Source: Diabrotica undecimpunctata
Lineage: Eukaryota; Arthropoda; Insecta; Coleoptera; Chrysomelidae
Reading direction: 5' to 3'
Length of the DNA stretch: 64,000 nt
Assembly: GCF_040954645.1 (NCBI RefSeq)
Contig: NC_092809.1
Location: forward strand, 69,604,141-69,668,140
The stretch's first letter is position 1; every line of letters begins with the position of its first letter. The position numbers and the translations under genes were made by a program. The notes beneath the pieces were generated by a model. It did not search any database. It saw nothing but the letters and a program-made list of their open reading frames with translations, and was not told the DNA's origin. This document shows, piece after piece, positions 48,063 to 60,187 of the stretch.

Positions 48063-48095
48063 ATTACATAATGTAATATTATTACATTATGTAAT
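48063..48095. repeat. Perfect 15-bp palindrome with 3-base loop
   Basis: ATTACATAATGTAAT, loop ATT, then ATTACATTATGTAAT. Each arm is itself nearly self-complementary, so cruciform or multiple hairpin forms are possible. Confidence 0.9.
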
Positions 48096-48097
48096 TA

Positions 48098-48650
48098 CTA
48101 GCGGACCAACTCGACGTCGTGTTTTTTAAATGAAATTTTTATTTTGCGGGAAAAATTAAGAGATCAATACAAACAATATAAGCAAGAATATACATAACAT
48201 TCATCAATAATAATGCAAGTAAAAAGTGTATTAAATATCACGAAATATTTCGTCGAAAACAATGTTTTTTGTTACAATGTTATCATTTAGCAGTTAATTT
48301 TGGATGCTGATCACGAATCCGGTGTCAGATTTGCTCTATCTTGACGTTTTATGCGCGTTTCGGGTCACTTCCGGTGTCGGATCGCAACCGGAAGTACATA
48401 TTTAGATTCGTCTCGACGAGACCTTTCGATCCATATATACATTGTGGGGTCTAAAACTTAAAGTAAATTTTAACTTCCGGTCATCTCAAAACCGGAAGTG
48501 AATTTTTGTACCAAAAGTATATCTTGACAATCTCATACGTAATACAATAATATTCCGAAAAAATATTTTAATTATCTAATATGGTTTTTGAGTAAAGTGG
48601 TGGACAAGAAAAGGGCTTAGCGTTTTAGTATATAAGATTAAGACTGAAAC
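48098..48650. repeat. Candidate non-autonomous repeat with paired CCGGAAGT hairpins
   Basis: The segment begins TACTAGCGGACC and ends near TTTAGTATATAAGAT. It contains two inverted pairs: CACTTCCGG/CCGGAAGTA (48366-48396) and ACTTCCGG/CCGGAAGTG (48473-48500), each with an 11-14-base loop. No ORF is present. The start and end strings are familiar to me as parts of a common arthropod repeat, but I cannot name the family with confidence. Confidence 0.45.
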
Positions 48651-48834
48651 TACTTGATTTTTGGTATTTTGATACCTAACTTACTGTTCAAAGTAAAAAC
48701 GGGGAGAAATTATTTTTAATCTTCTAGTAGTTATTTGTTTTAAGGAAAAATTAATTATAATAGGTAATTAACGTCAAATCTTTAAAAACCAGTTACCTAT
48801 ATTTGGTTAATTTTTTTATGAATTAATTAATGAA

Positions 48835-49378
48835 ACAAATCTGGTGTATCATGGGGTCTATAGATTTTGACGTGACAAAGTCTTAAATTAGGTTGTGGCT
48901 CGGAGTCACTCATGAAAAAGTGCAACGCCCGCTCACGTCTGTTACGATGAGTCACCGAACGAGAGAGAGGCCCGCCGGACCGGCGAATGCCTTGCGTCTC
49001 TCTCCCACTCAAACATGATCGGTCCGCTGGTGCGATGCTATTTCTCCTATCATCGTCCTATCCTCAACAAAATCACTCAAATAGAAATTAGTTAAGTTTA
49101 AGTTAACATGTACAATGTTTTAGTAAACAAAATATATTTCTATAGTTAAAATTTGTGCAATTCTTATTTTCATTCAATTCCTTGTTCCTATTGTGCAATT
49201 TAATAATATTCATATCAATAAATATTCTACCGATAAAAAGACGTTGTCACGTAAAATCTTCGCCCGTAAAACCGACTTTACAGGCAACCGATTTTTTTAA
49301 TACAACTTTAAAGTTATGCCATTCAAGATTTATGACGTCACATTCCCACAGCGTTGCCGTAACATCAGATTAGTAAAT
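48835..49378. repeat. GC-richer segment, probable unclassified repeat
   Basis: 48890-49040 is far GC-richer than its flanks (GCCCGCCGGACCGGCGAATG) and a 61-codon minus-strand frame crosses it. 49240-49330 has TCTTCGCCCGTAAAACCGAC and CAGGCAACCGATTTTT, which also look like conserved repeat sequence. It may be the end of a larger transposon. No function can be assigned. Confidence 0.4.
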
Positions 49379-49439
49379 AAATGTGGGGATATCTAAATGT
49401 CAACTATTTACTTAATTGAGATTTTTTGTATTAATATAT

Positions 49440-50976
49440 TTAACCCCTTACCCTGACCTTACTTTCTCTGACGTAGTAAGACAGAGTGTGTCCGTAGGAC
49501 ACACGGTAACAATATTATGATATTTCATGTTATAATTAATAAAATATGTATCAAATTTTTAAAATTTTTATTTTTAGCTAATAAAGTAATAATTAGTAAT
49601 TGGTCGGTCTATAAAAATTAAAAAACAATGCAAATCTTAACCTATAGTACTAAAGTATCTAAAATGATATGACATTTTATTACTTTCTTAGGCAACTAAT
49701 ACACTCACGTTATACACTACTGTGCTCGTTGCAAACGTTCTTGCTGCAACTATTACAAGTTTGTTTTTATGTTGATTTACTTGATTTTTTTGATGGACAT
49801 AAGTAACATCTTCTTTTCTGTGTTGGCTGAGGTGCGGCAATTTTGGGAGTTGCTTCTCCTGCAAAGTTCGCTATAAGGGATCTGGTTGATTTAGACAGTT
49901 TTACGTTTGATCTGCGAATAATATGGGGCTTTATAATTTAACATACATCTAACATATTTATAAAAGATGCGAAAGTCGAACGGTTTGTTTTACGTTTACA
50001 CATACATACATTAATGCACCATCTGGTCGAGCGAGTCAACTCCATCTTTTGTTTTATAATAGTCGAGAATAATCTCTGATTTAGGGTTCATATTCTCTCT
50101 AATATCATTCGAGTAATGCATTAATGATAACACTATGACACTTTTCATAGGCATAGGCACGTATGATACCAATGTTGCCTTTTTTGTAAAACCAAATATT
50201 GAAGAAAATGGTTCCTTGTTCTTACGTGGTTAAAACTCAGGACGAATAAACTGTTTATTTTTTCTAACTGTGACAACAATTGTTAAACGATAAGATAGCA
50301 TATTATATCTAAGTTCGTAAAATAATTATCAAATATAACGTTTCTGTTGGTTCGCTAATAAGATTCGCTTAGTGATTCTACCACTTTACTTCCCAAACCG
50401 GTAGCTACTTAATTAGCTTCTTTGCCGAGATATGGAATCCCATTTAGAGGATAAAAAGTTTCTGAGTCACATGCCAACCATATTTTCATTCCGTACTTGT
50501 CGGGTTTTGAGGGAATATATTGTTTGAACGGCAGCCCTTTTATCTTTTTTACGTCTCTCGGATCTTGTCCGTTTGTCGTCGAAACAAATAAAACGCAAAA
50601 GCTCTTTAAACCAATTTATACCCATAGTGGTTCGAAAAATCTGTGGTCCATAAACTGAATTCGACAAAGCTTCATAAGTTGCATGGTTAGATTTTAGATG
50701 CCCGGGGGTGAACAGGGGACCAAAGACATTTAAATTCTATCACAGGACTTCCATGGTTTATTTTGCAATACAAGATGACTAGATTAGTGTAACGGACATT
50801 CTCACCAAAATATTTTTAGTCAAATATAAGCGAAATGTATCTATTGGCTCTTCAATTCGTGTTCCAGGTGGAAGTTGAACTCTGTGTAGTGGTCCTTTTT
50901 CTAAATTTTTGACTCGTGTTCGTCCAGTCGAAAAAGGTGGTGACGACCACTCAGTTTTATCTTTAGCAACATACAT
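49440..50976 (-). pseudogene. piggyBac-type transposase relic (pB-4)
   Basis: Read from 50976: VAKDKTEWSSPPFSTGRTRV opens the conserved N-terminal region. After a jump comes RTTMGINWFKELLRFICFDD and KRTRSERRKKDKRAAVQTIY (50467-50640). Further down, degenerate frames show FGFTKKATLVSYVPMPMKSV, VLSLMHYSND and LDYYKTKDGVDSLDQM (third catalytic Asp context, about 50020-50065). The Cys-rich tail is not readable. The left border may be TTAACCCCTTACCCTGACC at 49440, but no matching right TIR was found. There are many stops; it is dead. Confidence 0.7.
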
Positions 50977-51004
50977 TTATGGTTGACCGTTTTTAATAAC
51001 CGTG

Positions 51005-51530
51005 TTGTTTAACAGGTTGACTGCGTTACCGGTCCCCTGGGACCAGTGTTCGTTATTATTAAAGTGCGGCGTGTGAAACTGCAAACGTTTAAAAATTGCG
51101 AAAGGCATATCTTCGTTAAGATTCGTTTGTTTTAAATACTAAAAACAGCATTATACTTGTCTTAAGATTCTAAACATTTCTAAAAGAAAAAAATGTACCG
51201 GGCTTTGGGGGCCGGTAACGCACAGAGATTACAATTGATTACTCAGGTGCAAGACCGGTCCTGCGGGACCGGTGCATATTTATATATCTGCATACTTGCG
51301 TAGTCAATCGACATTTAGTATCGTTTGTATTTCAATAGCAGGTGTGTTTACGTCCGTGTTTTACGTGGTTTTACTAGTCTAAAAATGTCATCTCGCACTA
51401 AAAAGATTTTGTTTTTAGCTCAAACAGCTGATGCAAACAAAACAAAAACTGTAGAGTGTAACGAACCGAGTACTTCAGTTGAAAATAAAAAATATGACCC
51501 AAATAAGATAACCCAAGTATTGTAAATTCT
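51005..51530 (+). pseudogene. piggyBac-type 5' end fragment (pB-5)
   Basis: TTAACAGGTTGACTGCG (51009) starts a segment with repeated palindromes: ACCGGTCCCCTGGGACC (51030-51046), GGGCCGGTAACGC (51208-51225) and ACCGGTCCTGCGGGACCGGT (51253-51272). After them an ATG at 51385 opens SSRTKKILFLAQTADANKTK and KYDPNKITQVL, then a stop. Palindromes near an end followed by a short basic N-terminus fit the 5' end of a piggyBac-type element. The rest of the gene and the other end are missing. Confidence 0.5.
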
Positions 51531-51734
51531 TTCAAAACATCCTAACATGTTTTCATTATTTTTTATTCAGAGGTGTATCAGGTTCAGGTCTCTGAACCAT
51601 ATGTTAGGACTGGGTGAATTATTGTTTTGCGTTATAAGTTTTATTTTTGTATTTCTCGATATAATTGTGGATTTAAGCAGGAGATTGAGTCCAAAATAGC
51701 ATCTGTTGGCCACATAAATTCTGCGGTTTATCGT

Positions 51735-52170
51735 TACTCGCCTGTATATACTCGTATACTTCTTCGATGTTGCCGTATCTGAATTCTATTAATTTTTGGT
51801 CCAGGCGTTGTTTGTATAGTTCTCTTATTGATTGTTCTTGGAGTAGTAGAGTAGTCTATATTGTATTGTTTTTCTCTTATAGTGTTTAACTGTTCTTCTG
51901 TAGAGGTGGTCTTGTTATGTTTCCAATTAATGCCCATTTTTGCTCTCAGTAGTTTATGGTCAGTTCCACATTCTGCTTCTTTTCTGACTCTCACATTTTT
52001 ATCTTTATTGTGGTATCTTGTTTGACTATTACGTAGTCTATTATCGATTTCCGCATTCGTGTTTCTTGCGTCCATGTATATTTATGAATATTTTTATGTC
52101 TAAATAATCCGCTGGTGATTTTTAGGTTATTTAGTTCGCATAATTTAATCATACGTTCTCCGTTATCGTT
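51735..52170 (-). pseudogene. LINE endonuclease fragment
   Basis: The sense (minus) strand reads NDNGERMIKLCELNNLKI, SGLFRHKNIHKYTW and, in the next frame, RVRKEAECGTDHKLLRAKMG. The G-x-D-H block is the catalytic end of the LINE endonuclease fold. A frameshift near 52020 separates the pieces. Both sides are truncated. It could belong to the family of LINE copies 2 and 3. Confidence 0.7.
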
Positions 52171-53371
52171 CTGTTCAATTATTATTCAATATTAGAGCAA
52201 TAGATTTTCTAATTCAATTTTCATTTTGCCTTAAAATTACTCTTAGATACCATTAAATATTCTCGAATTTCGCGTCTTTGCAATTGGAGGAAAATAATGC
52301 GAGGAGATATAGACAGAGATCTAGGAAAATCTAAAAGATGAATTAGAAATCAAAAAGAGCATTAAAAATACGAGCTCAAAACAATAATTATAGTTATTGA
52401 AAAAAAAAAACTTTTAATTTAGAAACCGCATGTACGTCAATTACTGTAAATATAAACAATATTCTTCATATATAAATATAAACAATATTCTCAAACGTAA
52501 AACAAATGTTCTTCAGAAACTTTATTTCGCTTCACTTAAACTTATGAAAATTTCACTTACAGAAGTTTACGTATAAGTTAGAGCAATAGAATAGAAGCTA
52601 AAAATAAGTTTTATTATATAGCTAATACAATTACTAAAAATACCAGGTCGATTTATAAGGCGCTCAAGCTTTCTTTCAATTCTTTTCTATTACTGCTACT
52701 TTTACTTACCGATACTTGAAATGGTGGCATACATTTAATATACGGATCCACAGTGAAACTAAACACCTTTGCCATTTCCAGTTTTATAGCATTTACTGTA
52801 CCTTTATGAGACATTCCTATTTTTATCGCTACGAGGAAGGAAATTTTAACTCTCTTAGTAAAGTTTTATTACACTTAATTTTTAGTAAGTATTGGATTCT
52901 CTAAAACTAAAATTTTATTTTTTACTATTTTTCCACCTCAAGCTCTGTGAAAGTTAAATTAGTTGAACTTTACTTTTTCGAAGACGATTTTCAGTTCAAT
53001 TTAATTTAATGGCAAATTGAGTTTTTGTCGCGGAAGAAGAAATAAACGGGTATTTGGATGAAAATTGTAGACAAAGAACTGCAGATGCTTACATTTCTGA
53101 AATTTTGTTTTGCACTTGATCGCTTAATAATTTCAATAGAAAGCTAGACTTGTGTAAGCTAAAGTTTATTGTTTAGCCCATTAATGGAAAACCATTGAAA
53201 TAATTAGAAATTATGCAAATAAGGTTTATATATTTTTAAAAAATAGGTCTAAGAATATTATCTTATAAAAATGATTATTATAATAATAGCAACATACCTA
53301 AAAATAATGTTTCGTTAACGAAACTTTGGCGGTCCAAGAGAACTTTTTCGTAAAATTTAAAATTTTTGCAG
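52171..53371. other. AT-rich intergenic stretch
   Basis: No feature is supported. 52300-52380 is purine-rich. Confidence 0.4.
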
Positions 53372-55605
53372 TCCAACCTTTTTATTTATTTATTTATTTT
53401 CAACGGGCTGCCGCCCAATAAGATTAACAATGTTTACAATGTATACAATAAAACAATGTACAATGTTGTACAATACAACAAACAAGTATAATTATTACAA
53501 TCATAAAAGTATAAATATCACAAACTTAATCACGTAATTTAGTTTTACACATCAAAATGATGATTACCTATTCCACAGCCACTCAAATAAACACATGCCT
53601 GAGACCAGAAATGAATTCGGTCTTCGGTGCAAAAAAGTCTAGATCTGGGTGAATATTTGCCCATCTTAATGCTTGAGATAAAAAAATTATTATATGCATA
53701 AATGGTTATGTGAAGAGGAACATAAAAAGTTTGGTTTAATCGTGTTCTACGTAGAGGTACATGCAGACCAACCTGCTCAGGTAGCTGCGGACACAAGACT
53801 GTAGAATTAATTATGCCTTAAAGCTTCTTTGCATTCTTAATTAATCGTCGGTCGCACAATGAGAGAATACCAAGTTGTGTTTCAATTTAATTATAATTTA
53901 CTTGATTTCATTCAAAAGATATTTCTGTTTATATGCTACATATTTCAAGAACTTTTGTTGAACTGTGTCAATTTTTGATATGTAAATATTAAAAGATACA
54001 CCAGAACAATACTCTAGATAGGGTCTGACTAAAGAACAATATAGTAATATAGTTTAGAGTCTAAATTAATTCCCAGATCACGAATTTTGGTAACCCAGTA
54101 AACAAGAATGTTCTGTATATTAATAATTATATTTCATTCAACACACACCACTCACTCAGCTGATCGAGATCGTGTTAAAGATTAACACAATCTTCTGTAT
54201 TATTGATAATTGTGTGGATTTTTAGATAGAAGAGGTGAACTGTGCTGGAGGCAATAGTGTATATAATTGATGAATATGTTAAATAACAGGGGTCTCAAAT
54301 GAGAACCCTGGGATACTCCTCAATAAACTTTGGAAACAAAACCTTGGAACCTCCTGGAAACAAAATTCCTGATAAGCACCATCTGTACTCGGTCAATCAA
54401 ATATGTTCTTAGCCATCTAAGAAGTGGCCCATCAGCACCAATTTTTTTAAGTTTAACTATTAAAATATTATGGTTGACCCTATCAAAGGCCTTGGAGAAA
54501 TCCAAATTGTTAGTCTACTAGCTGTTTTTTAAGTGAAATTTTAAGATCACATACAAAACATTTAAATATCTTTAGTAGTACACTAATTCTACTAATGGGC
54601 CTATAATTATTCGCCGATGAATTATCTCTCGCTTTAAAAATAGGTGTTAAAAAACTATTTTTCCAGCATTCTGGAAATTCATCTTTATTTAAGGATAGAT
54701 TTAAAATGTGAAAAAGAGGTCTGTATAATATAAAACAACAAATCATGAGAAAGCTGGGAGGCAATCCATCATGAGCAGGACCCTTATTCACATCCAGTTC
54801 GGATAATTTTAAATAAATATCAGATATAGTCATGTTGAAACCATTCGTTAATAAGACCAAGTGAAGGTGAATCACTGGGTATGTCACATATTTGAGTGGA
54901 ATAGACTGTAGAAAAATATTCTGCAAAAAGATTTACAATATCTGGTCCGTAACCGGATTCAATAACACCATAACTCAACACAGTTGGCAAGGAAGGCTTT
55001 CCCCTCTGTGAATTCACAAGCGACCAAAATCCCTTTAAATTATTCTCTAGTGATGATTCTGTTAAATAGATATGATTTCTGTAGCCTTCAGCTTTTAAGA
55101 AATTACAGTTGACCCTCAGCTGAAAAAAAGTGCAATAATCCAGAAGTGATTTAGATAAGAGATACTTTTTGTGAGCTTTCTTTTTCTCAACTATCAGATC
55201 CTTTAACTCTGGTGAGAACCAAGAAAGGAATCTACGTTTTGAATACTCTTTTAGGGGGATAAATAATTCTATAGCTAAGTAAACTCTATCACAAAAAATA
55301 TTTACAATTTGATTCAGTGGTTTTCCTAACACTAAATTATTCCAATGGAACTGTGATAAAAAATCAGTTATTTTCACATATTTAGCCGACTTGAAGTCCC
55401 TCTAGAAACCATCACTAACCACACCACTATGTTTGGGACACATTTTGGTTATTTTTACCTCAAATTACAGTGTTAGGTGGTGCATACCCTCCCTCACAAG
55501 AGCTTTATCTGCTGTGGACACAGTTACATCAGCATCATCTACCAGCACCAAGTCAAAAATATTACCAGTGGAATTCACAATAGTTTTTGACTGAAACAAA
55601 TTTGT
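53372..55605 (-). pseudogene. Jockey/CR1-like LINE: endonuclease end and RT, degenerate
   Basis: From 55605 the sense strand shows the endonuclease C-terminus ([20 protein letters not shown]), then the linker 55377-54820 (WSLVNSQRGKPSLPTVL). RT follows: DVNKGPAHDGLPPSFL, KNSFLTPIFKARDNSSANNY and RPISRISVLLKIF. Motif A is MDFSKAFDRVNHNILIVKL (54505). VSQGSHLRPLLFNIFINYI lies at 54235-54300. The FADD segment should follow but is missing, so the palm is broken. The C-terminus CPQLPEQVGLHVPLRRTR is at 53796. The 3' tail is an (AAAT)n run at 53379-53400. Several stops occur throughout. It is related to the copies at 8.7-10.5 kb and 45.1-45.9 kb. Confidence 0.8.
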
Positions 55606-55690
55606 GGTAGGTATGCACACACACCAGACACAACCTGTAAGGCTTCAACTTCAGATGTTGTGGAAGCTGGTAGAGGAATTGTTGTCGGTT

Positions 55691-55692
<2 letters not shown>

Positions 55693-55784
<92 letters not shown>

Positions 55785-55806
55785 GTTATATATATATATA
55801 TATATG

Positions 55807-55869
<63 letters not shown>
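55693..55869. repeat. Interrupted (TA)n microsatellite
   Basis: About 175 bp of TA repeats with three TG interruptions. Reading frames through it encode only Tyr-Ile repeats. Confidence 0.95.
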
Positions 55870-55872
<3 letters not shown>

Positions 55873-56030
55873 GAACCCAGGAGGAAGAAGAATATTCGGG
55901 CTTGCTAACCTGAGGGCATAGTATAGAAACACCTCAATACAGCTATTCCGTACAGCTACCAACAAAGTCATCATAGAATGATCGCCAACGTTAGGAACGG
56001 GCCGGCACCATAAAAAAGAAAAAGTACTGT
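55870..56030 (+). pseudogene. LINE 3'-end fragment
   Basis: The frame gives GLANLRA, then SIQLFRTATNKVIIE and TLGTGRHHKKEK. This is the last 50 residues of an insect LINE (a W-x-x-N-L-R, L-F-R-x-A, then a Lys-rich tail pattern), ending in AAAAAAGAAAAAG. A TAG replaces a codon in the middle. Confidence 0.55.
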
Positions 56031-56349
56031 GACATGATTACTTGCTACAGTAGCCACAGTAATTCCACAAAGGTGGAACTGTCATTCCGCCTTTCTCTTA
56101 GTGTCAACCGCATGATCGAACTCGTCCTTTTTTTCTTCCCAATTACCTTATTGCTTTCTAATTAAAATTCTGATATATGATTTTCTCGTACAATACAAAT
56201 AAAGAAAACGCATTTTTATATATACGATAAACATATAGCAATATTTGGTCTAAAACTAAAAGTGAAGTGAACAATACATGAACTAATACTATTAAGCGAT
56301 TGGACGAATACAAAAATTTATTATACTGTAAATACTAATATTAATCTAA

Positions 56350-56355
<6 letters not shown>
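56031..56355. other. Unannotated AT-rich stretch
   Basis: I recognise nothing. Confidence 0.4.

Positions 56356-56431
<76 letters not shown>
56356..56431. repeat. (TA)n microsatellite
   Basis: About 38 TA units ending in a short TG run. Confidence 0.95.
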
Positions 56432-56437
<6 letters not shown>

Positions 56438-56439
<2 letters not shown>

Positions 56440-57187
56440 TTTTTATGGGTTGGGGTCAATAAAAGGGGCTATTGGTAAACTATTCTTTATGTCAAGCTTT
56501 CAATTGTGTTTACAATCTTTATCAAGAGCTTCTAAAAAAATACAAAAAATCTTACAAAATGAAACTAGAAAAATAAATTTTAACTCACCAAATAAAATTA
56601 GTTTTGTTAGTAAATCTAAACTGCTAAACATCTTAAAAACTATTTTAAAAAATATCCAATGAATATTTCTTGAAACTTAGTAATTTTGCAAAACTTTTTT
56701 AACAAAAATAATTGAATTTATAAATAAAATAGAACAGCTACCAATTAAAAAAAAATAAATAAATACTCCAACCCATAATCCAAATTGGCATTCATGATAT
56801 TGAGGCTTATTTATAATTGGTCGCTATTCTAACTTATTTATAAATTCAATTGTTTTTGTTAAAAAACTTTTTCAAAATTACTAAATTTAGAGAATCATTT
56901 ATTGAGTATTTTTTAAAATAGTTTTTAAGATGTTGTAGCGTTATAACTGCTACATTGCCTGCTTTCTTTCTTATGTTAATATATTTCGTTAATTCTATTC
57001 TCCAATTTCCATATCTTCTGTCATAATTCATATTCTTCTATATCCCCCATTGTATCTCTTATTTTTCTATATATTTTCTCAGATATAGATTGTATCAGAA
57101 TTATGTCGTTACTTAATTGATTCATTATTCTCTTTTCATTTTTACTGGTATTTGGTATAAAAACCAGTTGGCGTCCAAATCTATCTT

Positions 57188-57190
<3 letters not shown>
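56438..57190. other. Inverted-repeat segment with unidentified protein remnants
   Basis: 56440-56625 (+) encodes a block with SIKGAIGKLFFMSSFQL and SRASKKIQKILQNETRKIN. The same block appears in reverse at 58105-58290, where the minus strand encodes an almost identical peptide. A second inverted pair lies inside: 56628-56745 and 56815-56945, about 80% alike by eye. The minus strand at 57190-56820 reads as a protein: YKEDRFGRQLVFIPNTSKNE, SNDIILIQSISEKIYRKI and GDIEEYEL. After a frame change it continues RRYGNWRIELTKYINIRKKA. I do not recognise it. It could be part of a retroelement or viral-type structural gene. No start, stop or full gene can be defined. Confidence 0.45.

Positions 57191-57249
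<59 letters not shown>
57191..57249. repeat. (TA)n microsatellite
   Basis: About 29 TA units between the unidentified protein remnant and a non-coding stretch. Confidence 0.95.
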
Positions 57250-57251
<2 letters not shown>

Positions 57252-57880
57252 CAGTATCTACCTTTCCTATTTTCTTAGTAATCATCATTTTTATCTTTTA
57301 CTCAAGTTTCTAAAGAATAAATTTTATTTTCATCTCTATTTCTGTTACTTTTATTTCTAAAAATGTCGATTTTCTTCATGACTTTTGTAAAAGTATAATA
57401 ACCAATTGTTATGTCGTCTCCTGAATTAGGAGTCAACCTCCGGGATACATTTCTCAGGTGCGGGTCAATTTATATTAACATCCAGAAGACCAACCGGCCT
57501 GAGAATGGCACTATCATTCCGATAGGAGAGTTGACTCCAGGGCAAGAAAATCCACAACTCACAACATGGCTTGCTAACAACCATAGCAGAAAAGACCAGG
57601 ATAAAACCTAGGATTTGGTGACAAGCATTTTTCCTTACTATAATGTAACACTGTAGCAAGAAGTCAAATAATTTTTATTTAAATTCAATATATTTAAACA
57701 TGTATTTTTCTCTCATTTTTTTTAATATTTTAATAAACATGTGTTAATTTAACTGTGTATTGTTTCTTCTTTTTACTTGTTTGCGTGTGTTGCTCCAGAG
57801 TAGGCCATATTCACGTCCTGAGTGAGCTAGCCAGGGAGTGTTTCGTATAACGTCTAATGTAGCAATTTTGCAATTGATAC
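57250..57880. other. Unassigned stretch, partly GC-richer
   Basis: 57410-57610 is GC-richer and holds a 66-codon frame (57411-57611) without a familiar domain. Confidence 0.35.
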
Positions 57881-57889
57881 ATTAGGGGT

Positions 57890-58110
57890 TATGACGTTAA
57901 AAATTGGTCCCAACGGGAAACGATTTGTCACTCCAACGTTGTTAGTGATGTTAGTCGGATTGTAGCAGCAAACTAAGGTTTGCGGTTACAAGTTGACAAC
58001 AGCAGCTCAACGTTGGGATGTTACAAATTGAGCCTCGAAGGATTACAAATTGGCACCCAATGAATGTTCGTTGGAACGTTACAAATTGGTGCCTAACGTT
58101 ACAACGTGGT
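57890..58110. repeat. Iterated primer-binding-site-like motif
   Basis: Four variants of an (A)AATTGG(C/T)xCCxAACG motif occur: AAATTGGTCCCAACGGG (57900), AAATTGAGCCTCGAAGG (58024), AAATTGGCACCCAATG (58046) and AAATTGGTGCCTAACG (58084). Each is preceded by a TTACA or similar. They resemble the LTR/primer-binding-site junction of gypsy-1 (ATTTGGCACCCAACG). The cause of the repetition is unknown. Confidence 0.5.
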
Positions 58111-58348
58111 TTAGATTTACTAATAAAACTAATTTTCTTTGGTGAGTTAAAATTTATTTTTCTAGTTTCACTTTGTAAAATTTTTTGTATTTTTTTAGAA
58201 GCTCTTGATACAGATTGTAAACGAAATTGAAAGCTTGACATAAAGAATAGTTTACCAATAGCCTCTTTTATTGACTCCAACACATAAAAAACATATTTAT
58301 ATATTTTTTCCAAACGAGTCACAAGTACTTCTTTTTTTTTACTCTTGT

Positions 58349-58350
<2 letters not shown>

Positions 58351-58424
<74 letters not shown>
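58351..58424. repeat. (TA)n tract running into the gypsy-2 LTR
   Basis: About 37 TA units end exactly at the TGTTATG start of gypsy-2, as at the left border of gypsy-1. Confidence 0.9.
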
Positions 58425-58428
<4 letters not shown>

Positions 58429-59778
58429 ATGATATGTAAAATCGAGAAAAATATTGGTTTGTTTAAAAATATTTCAAAATTCAATAACATTAAAATAATT
58501 CAGATAAGTAGGATAATATCCAACAAACATTTCGAAGAAGGAGAGTTATTAATTTCTTGGATTATCTGTACTAAACAAAATGTAAGCTTTGCATAAATTA
58601 TTTCTTTGTTATACTTGAGTGACCCGCATAATTTTAAGTGAAAACAAAAAGACAATTGAACGGGGTTTTCCAAAATACATTAATGCAGTGATTAGAGACA
58701 AATAGAAGAGATTTTAGAAAGAGGTTTTTGTTAGTTTTTAAGAATTATAGAAAATATTATTTGTAAATAAGTTTTAGGAAATTTTATAATTATAGGTAAA
58801 AATTTGTTTGTTATCGAAATGAAAAAATGGGGGAATTGTGACGAGTTTTGATTGGCGGAGATTGAAAAAGGTGGGATAAGTATGTAGGAAAAAGTTTAGC
58901 GAGATTGAGGAGAGAGAAAAGATATGGACAGTTGGTTTTCCAAATCTGGAAGAGGAACAGTGATTGTTCTCTGGCGGTTCCTGAAATGTAGCAAGCAGTA
59001 GTGTTGAATGTTAGTGAGTTTTTGTGGAGTTAGTGTATCTGACAGAAGCTGAAGCAGCAAAATATTGTAAGTCATATTTCTCTACTTATATTCCAAGAGT
59101 CATTTTTCACTCGGGCCAACGAGAGATTCAGTTTATCGAGAGGAGAAAGGCTATCATAATTTGAATGATTTGTGCTTTTGAAGGAGATCATTAAGGACGA
59201 TATACTTGCAACAATCTGTGTAAGATTGCTGATTACATAGGGAGCGGTTGAGAGGAGATAATACAGTCTACAAGGAACAAGGATTTGGACCACTCATCAT
59301 CAGAGAGAGATATTTTTGTTTTCTGCAGTTTTTTTCTTTTATTGATAACACAATTTTTACACGTAATTTAGAAAGGATATAAATATTTTGATTAGGAGAA
59401 TTAGAATAGTTTGGGATTTTGAGATTTCAATTAATATTGTTTGTACCAAAAATTTTGATTGTTCACGTACGGAGAACAAAATTTTGAGAATCCTTATATG
59501 AGGTTGGTTTATTGAAAACGTTTGAGTGTGAATTATTTCATTATTTTTTATTTCAATATATAGTGTTAGATCATATGTGTTTTTTATTATTCCGGTATTC
59601 TCTGGACCTTACCTTTTACATGTAATAGCATAGATATTGAAGCACGAATTTAACCCTGAGATAAAAGAATTAAAAATTGTGATAAAGTCATAATCATATC
59701 ATTTAAATAATTTTAATTAATCAAAAAAAAATTAATTAGCTAATTATTGCTTGGCGCACCAACACTTTAAATATCACA
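58425..59778 (+). repeat. Gypsy-2 5' LTR
   Basis: Starts TGTTATGATATG. The end at ATATCACA (59778) is inferred from the TG...CA rule and the following primer site, because the right end of the 3' LTR is outside the window. Predicted length about 1,354 bp. Confidence 0.75.
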
Positions 59779-59783
59779 ATAAC

Positions 59784-59803
59784 TGGCTTCCAAAACGTGG
59801 GGC
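59784..59803 (+). promoter_or_regulatory. Gypsy-2 primer binding site candidate
   Basis: TGGCTTCCAAAACGTGGGGC follows five bases after the inferred LTR end. A second TGG string (TTGGCGCACCAAC, 59750) is an alternative if the LTR ends earlier. Confidence 0.5.
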
Positions 59804-60187
59804 TTGAAAATATCGCAGCTTTACATTTGAAGGAAGGGAAAGAGATCTGGAATAAGTACAGGTGATCCAGAGATAAAAACATATAACATTGAGGAAATTT
59901 GAATTTGAAAGTATTTTGACAATTTTTCCAGGGAATATAAATTTGATTTATTGATTGATCGTAGTTAGTGGATATTTACTGCTATTGAATTATTTGATTT
60001 TATTTTCTTTACCAATCGTACATTTGATATTTATTTTGAATTATTTGAATTTTACTGATTGCATATTTGATATTTATCGTGAAAATTTAATACATTTGGG
60101 GAGAAATATTGTCGTGTTCTGAAACATATAGAGTGTTGTAAAATTTCACATTTGGCGGGGACAAAAACAGTAACGAAAAGAAACAAC

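Noticed and set aside
59072..59293. 73-codon minus-strand frame, repeated at 63330-63551
   Set aside because: It lies inside the two gypsy-2 LTRs and is identical because the LTRs are; no domain was seen.
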